From: G963677485 sp942492855
Lineage (GTDB): Bacteria > Armatimonadota > HRBIN16
DNA length: 64,000 nt
Direction: 5' to 3'
Assembly: GCA_942492855.1 (NCBI GenBank)
Contig: OW818647.1
Coordinates: 1,240,001 to 1,304,000 of the forward strand
Shown: positions 51,517 to 60,250 of the stretch, piece by piece
How the letters are laid out: each line of letters starts with the position of its first letter
How positions within the stretch are numbered: the first letter of the stretch is position 1
The notes under the pieces: generated by a model
Told to the model about the DNA's origin: nothing
The model's input: only the letters and a program-made list of their open reading frames with translations
The model's database searches: none
Translations under genes and position numbers: made by a program

Positions 51517-52749
51517 ATGGCCCAGAATGATAGATACGACCGCACCACAGCCATACCAACCGCGCGGCAGTTGGAATACCAGCAACTGGAATACGGGCTG
51601 TTTGTGCACTACGGAATCGCAACATACTACCCAGACCGTCGCGACTTTGATGACACGAAGATGCAGCCCAGCGCGTTCCAACCCACCGATTTGGATCCAG
51701 AGCAGTGGATCAACTCGGCAGAGCAGGCGGGGATGAAATACGCTGTGTTTACCGCCAAGCACCACGACGGCTGGTGCAACTGGCCCAGCAAATATACCGA
51801 CTTCTGCATCTCGAACTCCCCGTGGAAAGAGGGCCAAGGTGACCTTGTCCGCGAGTATGTGGAGGCCTGCCGACGGCACAACTTCTGGATTGGGCTCTAC
51901 TATTCGCCGTATGACGAGCAGTGTACGGAATACGCTGATGACAAGGCGTATGACGACTATTTCATCAACCAACTCTCTGAGCTGCTGGCTAACTACGGCA
52001 AGATCGACATCCTCTGGCTCGATGGCTGTCGGCCCGCCAGCGCGATGGCGCACGAATACGATTGGCCGCGGATTTTCGATGCGGTCTTCGCCCTGCAGCC
52101 GGATATCCTGCTGTTCAACACCGACGCGCAGAAAATCCGTTGGGTAGGCAACGAGCGCGGCATCGCACCCAGCCCCTGCTGGAACACCGAACCCGGTGCT
52201 GATGGCGGCCTGGTCTGGCTGCCTGCAGAGTGCGACTGCAAAATCCGTGACCACTGGTTCTATCGGCCTGGGCTGAATGACCTGAAGGGCGTGGAGGAGC
52301 TGCTGGGGATGTATGACTACAGCATCGGCCGAGGCACCAATCTATTGTTGAATGTGGGGCCAGATGCCTCCGGTCTGCTGCCCTCAGAGGATGTGCAGCG
52401 CCTGATGGAGCTGAAGACAGCCGTAGATGCACGCCGCTCCAAGCCGCTGGGTAATCTGACAGATGGCGCAAGCAGTACAGAGTGCTGGAACTGGAAGTCC
52501 AGTATGTGGCCCGCCCCCCTGGTGAACATGGTGGAGCTTCAAGAAGAGCTGAGCAGCGGTGAGCATATCACCGGCTGGCGGGTGGAGCTGCTGGTGGACA
52601 ACCAATGGATACTGGTGGGTCAGGGTGAAAGTCTTGGCAACAAGGCGATCTGCCGCTTCCCGCCGTTCCGCTGCTCGGAGCTGCGAGTGCTGCTGCAGCA
52701 AACCCCCGGCGGCCAGCCCCTTCGCGGCGCGACTGTTTACGGCGTGTGA
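51517..52749 (+). CDS. Alpha-L-fucosidase, GH29
   Basis: A 410-aa protein with GGAGG 7 bases before ATG. GH29 motifs in order: LFVHYGIATYYPDRRDF (29-45), FTAKHHDGWCNWPSKYTDF (78-96), and the nucleophile strand IDILWLDG with Asp169. A C-terminal beta-domain follows (about 320-410). The enzyme is a retaining glycosidase removing alpha-L-fucose from glycans. There is no signal peptide, so it probably acts in the cytoplasm on imported fucosylated oligosaccharides, unlike many GH29 enzymes that are exported. It is divergent from the fibre array. Confidence 0.9.
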   Translation: MAQNDRYDRTTAIPTARQLEYQQLEYGLFVHYGIATYYPDRRDFDDTKMQPSAFQPTDLDPEQWINSAEQAGMKYAVFTAKHHDGWCNWPSKYTDFCISNSPWKEGQGDLVREYVEACRRHNFWIGLYYSPYDEQCTEYADDKAYDDYFINQLSELLANYGKIDILWLDGCRPASAMAHEYDWPRIFDAVFALQPDILLFNTDAQKIRWVGNERGIAPSPCWNTEPGADGGLVWLPAECDCKIRDHWFYRPGLNDLKGVEELLGMYDYSIGRGTNLLLNVGPDASGLLPSEDVQRLMELKTAVDARRSKPLGNLTDGASSTECWNWKSSMWPAPLVNMVELQEELSSGEHITGWRVELLVDNQWILVGQGESLGNKAICRFPPFRCSELRVLLQQTPGGQPLRGATVYGV

Positions 52750-52825
52750 GGGGTGGGTAGGCAAGGCGGCGCAAGTTTAAGTCATTGACCGGCGCGGTCC
52801 ATGTGCTGCACGCCAAAGGGAAAGC

Positions 52826-53004
52826 GACCGGCCCGGTTTTCCCTTTCCGGGCCGGTCTTGCGGCAAGCTCCGATCCAATGCGCAAGGTTTAGGAAACAGT
52901 GGCTATCCGCCAGACCGGCGCGGTCTTGAGGTTTCGGCAACCGCTAACCAGTAGCCAGACCGCCCCGGTCGAACCGCAGCCATACGCGGATGTCCGGGGC
53001 GGTC
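52826..53004. repeat. Extragenic hairpins and CCGCCAGACCGGCGCGGTC repeat
   Basis: 52826-52857 is a GACCGGCCCGG/CCGGGCCGGTC hairpin. 52900-52970 is a copy of the repeat seen at 26245 and 63935. A GACCGCCCCGG/CCGGGGCGGTC pair (52958-52968 with 52993-53003) ends at the stop of the DUF2207-like gene and may terminate it. No gene is seen between 52750 and 53002. Confidence 0.7.
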
Positions 53005-54814
53005 ATTTCTTCCGATGCTTCTCCATATTCTCTTCGTGGAGTATGCGACTAAAGAGTGTATTGAACAACCGGTTTTCAGGAAGATCCGTCGGGCAAACCT
53101 CCAGAAGGGCAGCCGTCACACGCTCATCGCGATGCTTCTGCAGGTGATCGAGCCGCTCCTCCTGGGTCAGATTGCGCATGTGAGTCTGGTACACCTTTAA
53201 GGTTGCGGCGATCTTTGATACAACTCTGTTGGGCCGATGCACCAGCATCGCGCTCGCGATGCAGAGTGTCGCCAACACCATCGGCAAAGTGCGTACGGCT
53301 GAGTCACCGCTGTTGATGTCCTTAAGCATGAACAGCGAGATGCCGGCGGGGAGAAGTGACCACAAGGGGCCGTTTTTCAACTGCGATAGTTGGGTGCCAT
53401 ACCTTAATATTACTGTGACCATAATAATATAGACGGTGCTCGTGGTGCCGCCCAAATACGTAGCCGCCTCAGTAGGTAGACCGTAGGCTTGCCTGGCCAG
53501 CACAACTGCCGCAATACTGCATCCTAGACTAATTATCAACGGCCACGTATTCATCTCCTGACGGTGCAGCCACTTGCTGCCTTTCATGTATATATCCATG
53601 GCCTTAATGGCAGCCGTTGGGTAATTGAGACTACACTGCTGAGGCTCAGTAGATGGGACGGGGCTGGGCTTGACACTGCGTGATAAGAAATCAACATCGG
53701 TGTAGTCGGCATTATTCAATGGCCAACGTGAGATGCTGACGGTGGGGTTTTCGTGGGTCACATCGATCGTAATGTGTTCATTCTGCACCAGTTGAGTGAG
53801 CCCCGCGGCGGCGGCCATGGAATACTGATCTGGCTCCAAAGCCAGGCTGCACCAAGAGGCCGGCAGATCGGGAAGATCGCCATCCACCGGTAGTTTCCGC
53901 TTATTACGAATGCGGGCAAGGGATAGTTGGTACAGATAACTCCCCAATACGACCAAACTCAACACCACTGCGACCATCATCTTGATGGGCATCGGGGATG
54001 AGTAGGTTTGGTTTGACTCCTGCCCGCGGCTTTTCAGCATGCCGTTCCATGTGACATGCATCAATGTATTGCGATCGCCGTAATATCTAAAAATCGAGGG
54101 CTTGCCATCAAGGGGAACCACTCGGTCCAGCTTGTCTGGATTACTGGACTCAAACAGCTCCGCGATGGCTGGTAATGGACGGTTTGCGCTGTCGAGCAAT
54201 CGGATGTCTTGATGCGGCAGAGCCAGACATGGGAGGATCGGGATTTGGATCCACAGGTTGCATTTTCCCTGTTTGGAAGTTGCCAGTCCGGTCTGCGTGG
54301 TCGTGAGCTTCACGCGGTGGTTACCGTCTGTCAAGTTCCAGGGAATGGTCAGTTCGTCATACTCCGCCCTGTCGGTGATCCTCGTTTGGACCTTATGACC
54401 GTCAATCTGAACAGAGGCCGATGTCAGGCGTTGCTTGAGTGGAAGTAATTCCGAGCTATCCAAATTGCGCGGGTAACGGAGCACGATGCTTTTTGTGCGT
54501 TCACTCACAGTCGCCACCGTATCGATAGAGACCTTCGCATCACCCCATTCATCCACCCGGATTTGCATACTCCCAGTGCCGTAGAATGGCACCGAATCAG
54601 GCTTTTCATCCCTATGGCCAGGGATCACCACTAATGAAACAAGTATCACGATCGCCGCCATCAGTGTGATTGGGGTAAACGTGGTCGCCCATGGTGAGCC
54701 TGGTCTGCGGTGATGATCTGACTGCTCTGCTTTGGTGCGGTGTTCCAATCCAATACTCCAAATTAAACGGTAAGCTGGCACAACTGCGTTCTGGCTTCTG
54801 CCCGTGGGCTGCAA
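53003..54814 (-). CDS. DUF2207-like membrane protein
   Basis: 603 aa with a TTG or uncertain start; the first 35 residues are basic and may not be translated. A TM helix at about 48-66 (LMAAIVILVSLVVI) is followed by a long extracytoplasmic beta-rich domain (to about 285) with RVDEWGDAKVSIDTV and WNLTDGNHRVKLTTTQTG. A second TM follows (MMVAVVLSLVVLGSYL), then a cytoplasmic region, three or four further TM helices (430-520) and a charged C-terminal tail (MRNLTQEERLDHLQKHRDER). The order of domains is that of DUF2207 proteins, whose function is unknown. No partners are next to it. Confidence 0.6.
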   Translation of the reverse strand: MQPTGRSQNAVVPAYRLIWSIGLEHRTKAEQSDHHRRPGSPWATTFTPITLMAAIVILVSLVVIPGHRDEKPDSVPFYGTGSMQIRVDEWGDAKVSIDTVATVSERTKSIVLRYPRNLDSSELLPLKQRLTSASVQIDGHKVQTRITDRAEYDELTIPWNLTDGNHRVKLTTTQTGLATSKQGKCNLWIQIPILPCLALPHQDIRLLDSANRPLPAIAELFESSNPDKLDRVVPLDGKPSIFRYYGDRNTLMHVTWNGMLKSRGQESNQTYSSPMPIKMMVAVVLSLVVLGSYLYQLSLARIRNKRKLPVDGDLPDLPASWCSLALEPDQYSMAAAAGLTQLVQNEHITIDVTHENPTVSISRWPLNNADYTDVDFLSRSVKPSPVPSTEPQQCSLNYPTAAIKAMDIYMKGSKWLHRQEMNTWPLIISLGCSIAAVVLARQAYGLPTEAATYLGGTTSTVYIIMVTVILRYGTQLSQLKNGPLWSLLPAGISLFMLKDINSGDSAVRTLPMVLATLCIASAMLVHRPNRVVSKIAATLKVYQTHMRNLTQEERLDHLQKHRDERVTAALLEVCPTDLPENRLFNTLFSRILHEENMEKHRKK

Positions 54815-54895
54815 ACGTCATCTGATACCGATGAAATTATACCGTATTTATGAACAGTATGGCACGGTAAGTGCCTGGGTACGCAGTTATGGAAA

Positions 54896-54930
54896 GACCG
54901 CGCCGGTTTTCGTGAAAAACCGGCGCGGTC
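54896..54930. repeat. Perfect 15-bp GACCG-type hairpin
   Basis: GACCGCGCCGGTTTT pairs perfectly with AAAACCGGCGCGGTC across a 5-base loop. CTCCGCG periodic repeats follow (54938-54964). It lies after the stop of the secreted six-hairpin gene and before the DUF2207-like gene. Confidence 0.75.
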
Positions 54931-54976
54931 GTGAATCCTCCGCGACCTCCGCGTCTCCGCGTGATAATCAGGCTCC

Positions 54977-57688
54977 CTACTGCTTCCGCTCTAGCACGGT
55001 GATTCCGCCAGGGGGCGCGGGGGCGGTGCTCGCTCCGCTGAGCACAAGCCGGACGTTGTGCAGCCCGGCGGGCACGGTGACCCACAACCCCTTCACCGAA
55101 GCCTCGTAGATGATCGCCAACCCTGTCTGCTTCACGCCGTCCAGCCAAACCTCAGGAGCCTTGCTGAGGCCCATTACCTGCACCTTGCCCTCACGCCACA
55201 ACTCCACATTGAAACTCACTGCATCCTTCTGTACCGAAGTATCCGCCAGCCAGCGGCCGGGTAGTTGCAGTCCGATGCCTAAAGACCGGTAGATTCTGTA
55301 GTCCCATAGCGGCTTGCCCGAATAATAAGGTGCTGCCAGGGAAAATACCATTGCCGGGTTGATCGCCACACCATTATGTAGCTGCGGACGCAGATTGAAC
55401 GAATCCGGCAGCCAGCCTTCGAACTGCGGATCAAAACTCTTTGTAAATCCTTGCTGGATTCCGCTGGCGGTGATGCCCCGCCAAATCTGGTTCCAGGGGC
55501 CGGTGGGGTCAAACCGCTCCAACCGCCGGATGGCATCGGCGTAGAACAGCCCGCACCACTGCACCGGCAAACCGGTCCAGCTACCCGTCCAGTTGGTGGC
55601 GCCAAGCACAGGAATGGTGGCATAAGGGCCGACCGCGCCTTCGGTGGGGTTGACCAGGTAGACGAACGGCACGCCTGTCCAAGCCCAGGTGATGGCACGG
55701 TTCAGAAGTTGCTGGTCACCGGTCAACTCATAGGCGTAGAGATAGGCGATACACATCCAACCGCTGGCCATGATGTCGGGGGTATGCAGCGGCACCTCCC
55801 AGGTCTGCGCACCGCGCGGAGCCTGGTCATCGTAGATCGAAAGCAGTCGGCACAGCCTCACCGCCTCTTGCTGCAAGGCCGCATCGCCGGAGAACACGGC
55901 GTGCTTCAGGGCCTGCGCGATCTGCTGCCCAGACATGCCGTTCGCGTGATCAGCCCAGTGAGTGCGGCCATAGTTGATGCCGGTGGCCGGGGGCACATAG
56001 GGCACTGTTCCGTCAGGCCTTACAGGAGCCAAGAAGTTGGGTACCTGGGACTTCGAACTCTGTACATTCTGCATGTGGAATCCGTAGATCAGCGAAGCGA
56101 TGGGGTAGTTGTTGCTGGCGATGCCCCAGTTGTTGATGGCGGTGTCGGGGATGTCCTCCCAGGAGGGAGTCACTGCCAGCTGCAAGCGTGAGCGCAAGAT
56201 GGCATCGGTGGTGTTCCTCGCCAGCCAGTCGATGTTATATGCCACCTCGCTGCTGTACTGCGGACTCCAGGTGGCACCATACCAGGCGAGTGGTCGGTAT
56301 TGGCTTCCCACTTTCTGACCTGTATCCAGCCAGCCAGCAGCGGTAACCTTGATGTAACCCTGCAGATCATAACCCGGGTTAGGCAGCGGGCACAATCCGT
56401 ATCGTGCCACATAGGCCTGCATAGATGGCACCACATTGCTGCCTTCACCGGCTACGATACACAATTTCGCTGTGTAGTCCCGAGCGGCTGTCAGTGTCTC
56501 TGGAAACTGGGAAATGGGATTTTGCTGATCGCGGTAGGTCTGATCCCAGTCGCTCAGTATGGCACCCATTAGGTTCTTGCCGCTGTTGAACAGGCGATCG
56601 GGTGTGTCGTACACAGTCTGCACCATTTTGTTCTGTTGCCAGTTCAGGCTGATCCATCTGCCGTTGGCCTGCATACTCATCATGGGGAAGGTGAGCTTCT
56701 CAGGGTCAGGCACACGGCGTTTGTAGTCATCTACCTCGAAATCGGCTTTGCTGCTGCTGGTGTCTTGTGGATCAAGATACTCCATGCCGGGCAGAAGGCC
56801 CCGCTCGCGTGCCTCAGGGAACAGCATACACAGCGGCAGGAAGTAAATGTTGCGCGGCCTGTCCACGCTGACCGTGCTGCTCAGCTCAATGCCATCCGCC
56901 TTTGCTGAGGGGCTGAATAGCTGCGTAAATCGCCAGGTGGCACCATCAGGATCGGTGATGATGCTGAACACCGTGATCACACCGTTCTGCAACTGAACAG
57001 AGGCCGGGGCCGATTGCATATCCACCCATACCGCGCTACCGGAGCTATTCTGGTAGCAAAGCCACGGCCTGTCCCATCCCACCGCCATGCGGTTGCCGTC
57101 GTAATCAAGCACATACCGTCCCATCTGGGTTGCACTCTGCGTCAAGCTCAGGCGCCCGCTGTTGATGCGCAGAGCAGCCTCACCGGGCTCCTGGCCTGAG
57201 GCACCACCCCAAGCGGGGCTGGGTACTTCGATGAGCTCTTGGAAGCGGATCCACTGCACCCAGCACTTGCCCGAGATGCCGGGAGGGTCGAGGCGCAAGG
57301 CGCTCTGTGCAGGCAGCGCGGGCAGCTTCACCGTGATTTCTCGCCAACTGCCTTTGGGCACCACGAAGCCCACCTCATTACCGCCCACAGCCCCGTCCGG
57401 CTTAGTGAACCAGAAGAACTCGCCGACGCCGCCAGCCTCTGAGTAGATACGGATGGTGGCCAGCATGGGTCGGTTGGTGAAGTCACGCCAGGGGCCACTG
57501 AGGAAAGGGTCAATGCCATTGATCACCAGTTCCATTCCCTTGCCTGCGACGTAGCTTTGGCTGCTGATATCATGCGCGCCAGTCCAGGCCGCCACATCCG
57601 TAGCGCTGGTTAATTCGTAACTGGGCACTGCTGACCAAGTATAAGCAGAGCTGAGTATAAAGCATAAAGAAGCAAGTAAGCGCCGCAT
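54977..57688 (-). CDS. Secreted six-hairpin glycosidase-like protein with N-terminal CBM-like domain
   Basis: The start is ATG 57688 behind AGGAGG, giving 903 aa; the frame is open further but without a start signal. The signal peptide is 1-19 (ending WSA). Residues 20-165 form a beta-sandwich (RPMLATIRIYSEAGGVGEFF, SGKCWVQWIRFQEL) like carbohydrate-binding domains. Residues about 190-460 are beta-rich, and about 480-800 are an (alpha/alpha)6 region (NIDWLARNTTDAILRSRLQL, GDAALQQEAVRLCRLLSIYD, GDQQLLNRAITWAWTG). A C-terminal beta-domain closes the protein (VTVPAGLHNVRLVLSGASTA). Probably an extracellular glycan hydrolase or lyase; the family is not recognised. Confidence 0.7.
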   Translation of the reverse strand: MRRLLASLCFILSSAYTWSAVPSYELTSATDVAAWTGAHDISSQSYVAGKGMELVINGIDPFLSGPWRDFTNRPMLATIRIYSEAGGVGEFFWFTKPDGAVGGNEVGFVVPKGSWREITVKLPALPAQSALRLDPPGISGKCWVQWIRFQELIEVPSPAWGGASGQEPGEAALRINSGRLSLTQSATQMGRYVLDYDGNRMAVGWDRPWLCYQNSSGSAVWVDMQSAPASVQLQNGVITVFSIITDPDGATWRFTQLFSPSAKADGIELSSTVSVDRPRNIYFLPLCMLFPEARERGLLPGMEYLDPQDTSSSKADFEVDDYKRRVPDPEKLTFPMMSMQANGRWISLNWQQNKMVQTVYDTPDRLFNSGKNLMGAILSDWDQTYRDQQNPISQFPETLTAARDYTAKLCIVAGEGSNVVPSMQAYVARYGLCPLPNPGYDLQGYIKVTAAGWLDTGQKVGSQYRPLAWYGATWSPQYSSEVAYNIDWLARNTTDAILRSRLQLAVTPSWEDIPDTAINNWGIASNNYPIASLIYGFHMQNVQSSKSQVPNFLAPVRPDGTVPYVPPATGINYGRTHWADHANGMSGQQIAQALKHAVFSGDAALQQEAVRLCRLLSIYDDQAPRGAQTWEVPLHTPDIMASGWMCIAYLYAYELTGDQQLLNRAITWAWTGVPFVYLVNPTEGAVGPYATIPVLGATNWTGSWTGLPVQWCGLFYADAIRRLERFDPTGPWNQIWRGITASGIQQGFTKSFDPQFEGWLPDSFNLRPQLHNGVAINPAMVFSLAAPYYSGKPLWDYRIYRSLGIGLQLPGRWLADTSVQKDAVSFNVELWREGKVQVMGLSKAPEVWLDGVKQTGLAIIYEASVKGLWVTVPAGLHNVRLVLSGASTAPAPPGGITVLERKQ

Positions 57689-57763
57689 GATATCCTCCTG
57701 AGACCGGGTGTACGGTACCAGTGTACCCATTCTGGGTTGACTGCTGGTGTAGGCGGGTGGTGG

Positions 57764-57925
57764 GTTCACAGATGACACGGATGACGCGGATAGGTTCGGA
57801 TGGAGAGGGAGGCCAATCATGAGATTGGCGTTCCCAGGAGAATATCCCCTTGACATCCTTGCCCCTTTGCGTCTTTGCGTTGAATCGCATCCGTGTCATC
57901 CCATTAATCTGTGTAATCTGTGGGT
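57764..57925. repeat. Inverted pair of periodic CACGGATGACGCGG repeats
   Basis: 57764-57812 (ACAGATGACACGGATGACGC type) and 57888-57925 (CCGTGTCATCCCATTAATCT type, reverse orientation) are related to the repeats at 7411, 14642, 18840 and 20420. The spacer between the two secreted-enzyme genes contains nothing else. Confidence 0.6.
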
Positions 57926-57936
57926 AAACTCTTCCT

Positions 57937-60099
57937 CTACTTGAACGGCCCGTCGGGTGTTTGGGCCAGATCCCGCTTCACCTCGCGGAAGTGCTGAGCC
58001 ATGTTCACATCAGCCGTCATCGACCAGAATGAGGTGTTCTGCACACGCAACCCCAGTGTGATGGCGGTCCAGGCCTGCGCCCAGCCGGCCTCCGCACTCC
58101 ACGCACCCCAGCCCGCATCGCCCGAACTGGCCCAGTAATCCCATCGCTTATAGTCGAAGGCACGGAACCATGTGCCGTCCAGGTATGAATGCTTCGGCGC
58201 ACGGACTTGAATCCTCACCAGATAGTCCGCCAGACGGTCTTCGGCCTGCTTCAACACCGCATCACCGGTGGCGGCGTAGCCCTCGTGAAGCCCGATCATC
58301 GCAAACCCTGCGGTATAGAGCTGATCGCTGGCGCAATCGCCGTTCTCTTGAATGAGCGGAGTCTCCCCTGTGCCATACGCCTCGTTGGACTGCGGCGCGA
58401 AGTAGTGGCCGCCTCCACCCGATGCGTTTATCACCTCCCGCAGTGCGCCGCAATCCGCCTGATTCTTCAGCAGATCGTCTGCGATCCGTCGCAGCCAACT
58501 TCGGTGCTCCGCGGTGTCGTCCACTCGGATTAGCCAGGCGAGCGGTAGCAGCATACGAGCCCGCTCCATGCTGTCGCCCCAGCGCCATCCGTCGGGGTAT
58601 GCCTCGACAGTCATCTTGATGGCAGTGCGCGCACGTTCCAGGAACTCAGGGTAGCCCGTCTGATGGAACGCCCACAGGTAACACGCCCAGAGATACGCCT
58701 CAAAGTGTGGCGAGTAGTTGGTGCGGGGTGTATCGTGGAAGTACTTCCAGCCATACTGCTCCAGTGGACCCACGTCCACACGGTCACCTCGGAAGCCTTG
58801 CGGACCGGTGGTTCTGAGGTTGGCCAGCAGAGCCCTCAGCAGCGGAACCTCCCAGCGGTCAGATCGCAGGCAGGCGGAACTTAAAATCGTGCCTAACATC
58901 GTGCGAGCGCAGTCGTCCCCATAGTTACCCACCAGCCAGGCAGGAGCGACATCACCCCACGCGATCAGTCCGTAAGCCGGGTGCCGGGGGTTGCCTCTTG
59001 GGCCCTTGCATAGGCCGGAGTTGAAATACACGAAGTCGGTCAGGTTGGTGGCGATCTGTTTACTCTTGGTGTTCTTGTGGACCATCCAGTCCATCGCCAG
59101 CACCATCGCGGATTCGGCGTTGCAGTCGGCACGAATGGCGGTGAACTGGTTCTGACTGCCGTCCCAGTTGATGCCGGATGCGTACCCCTCCTGTATGCCG
59201 CAGGAGCCGTCGCCCGTGGGCTCATTTTGTTTCGGAACAGGCAGCGTTTCGGGGGAGTTGACAGCCAGCAGCTTGTGAATCATGGGCTGACGGGACGAGT
59301 GAATGAGCAGTCTGGATTCCCGCAGCCATTTCGCATTGGCGCGTAGAGAGAGCTGTTCGGCATCCTGCGGCATCTTTTGCTTGGGGCTGTAGGCGGGTGC
59401 GACTGTCGGCTCCCATTTTAGAGTGGCCGATGGGGCATCGGGGTCAAGCATCGCCAGCAACCGCTGCCAGATGGTACCCCATGCTTCGGATGGGGTGTAT
59501 CGGCCGGTGATAAATCCGCTCAGTTTGGTGGTAGCGATGATGAGCTTTCGTTCAGGCAACTCGAACAAGATGGGCGATGCATTCGTCGGTATCCCATACA
59601 CAGCGGTATCGAAGCCAGCCAGCCGCGCGATGACTATCAAGGCCGCATCCGCCTTGACCGGCAGGTACTGACAGCCCTGAATAGCAAGTATCCGCCCCTT
59701 CTGCAGCGAGCTGCCGAATATATCCGAAGATACTGCTCCCCGCTCCCATACAGTGGTGACAGGGGCTCCGAACTCCAGATTGGGTATGGTCTGAGAGTAT
59801 TCGATATAGAGCCGTAGATTCTTCGCCGCTGCCTGATCGAACAGGGCCGCGTCCAGCCTGGTGGGTAATGTGGGGTAGCCGTCGGCCAGAATCAACACCG
59901 CCGAATCGGACTTGGCGTGGCTTATCGCCATCGCTGGTGAGTCGTATCGCGGGCACCTGTAACCAGACTTTTGCAGAGCCGCATACAGGTCATTGTCCGT
60001 CCTGCAGCTAAAGCTGAGCTTGAGTGTTTTCGCCTGAGCCGTCGCCGGTGCGAGGATCCCCAGAAGAAGGGCGATAAAAACTATCGATAACATAACCAT
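57937..60099 (-). CDS. Secreted six-hairpin protein with N-terminal alpha/beta domain
   Basis: 720 aa; the signal peptide is 1-23 (ending AQA). Residues 25-230 form an alpha/beta region with SAVLILADGYPTLPTRLDAA, KNLRLYIEYSQTIPNLEFG and GRILAIQGCQYLP, resembling a class I glutamine-amidotransferase or ThuA-like fold without an evident catalytic Cys. Residues 310-700 are an (alpha/alpha)n barrel (TDFVYFNSGLCKGPRGNP, FEAYLWACYLWAFHQTG, GDSMERARMLLPLAWLIR, QLYTAGFAMIGLHEGYAA). This suggests a periplasmic glycosidase or lyase. The start is tentative, with no strong ribosome-binding site; ATG 60093 is equally possible. Same direction as the 903-aa gene but separated by repeats. Confidence 0.7.
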   Translation of the reverse strand: MVMLSIVFIALLLGILAPATAQAKTLKLSFSCRTDNDLYAALQKSGYRCPRYDSPAMAISHAKSDSAVLILADGYPTLPTRLDAALFDQAAAKNLRLYIEYSQTIPNLEFGAPVTTVWERGAVSSDIFGSSLQKGRILAIQGCQYLPVKADAALIVIARLAGFDTAVYGIPTNASPILFELPERKLIIATTKLSGFITGRYTPSEAWGTIWQRLLAMLDPDAPSATLKWEPTVAPAYSPKQKMPQDAEQLSLRANAKWLRESRLLIHSSRQPMIHKLLAVNSPETLPVPKQNEPTGDGSCGIQEGYASGINWDGSQNQFTAIRADCNAESAMVLAMDWMVHKNTKSKQIATNLTDFVYFNSGLCKGPRGNPRHPAYGLIAWGDVAPAWLVGNYGDDCARTMLGTILSSACLRSDRWEVPLLRALLANLRTTGPQGFRGDRVDVGPLEQYGWKYFHDTPRTNYSPHFEAYLWACYLWAFHQTGYPEFLERARTAIKMTVEAYPDGWRWGDSMERARMLLPLAWLIRVDDTAEHRSWLRRIADDLLKNQADCGALREVINASGGGGHYFAPQSNEAYGTGETPLIQENGDCASDQLYTAGFAMIGLHEGYAATGDAVLKQAEDRLADYLVRIQVRAPKHSYLDGTWFRAFDYKRWDYWASSGDAGWGAWSAEAGWAQAWTAITLGLRVQNTSFWSMTADVNMAQHFREVKRDLAQTPDGPFK

Positions 60100-60250
60100 T
60101 TGGCTGTCCCATTACCTTATCTGTAATTGTTCGGCATTTTCAGAACGATCACTGATCTGTTGTTCTGCTCTGGTTTATAATAACTTATGTCACAACACCA
60201 GAACACTTCCTCGTATTACATATCGTAACGTGACTCGCCAGAGGTGAGAT

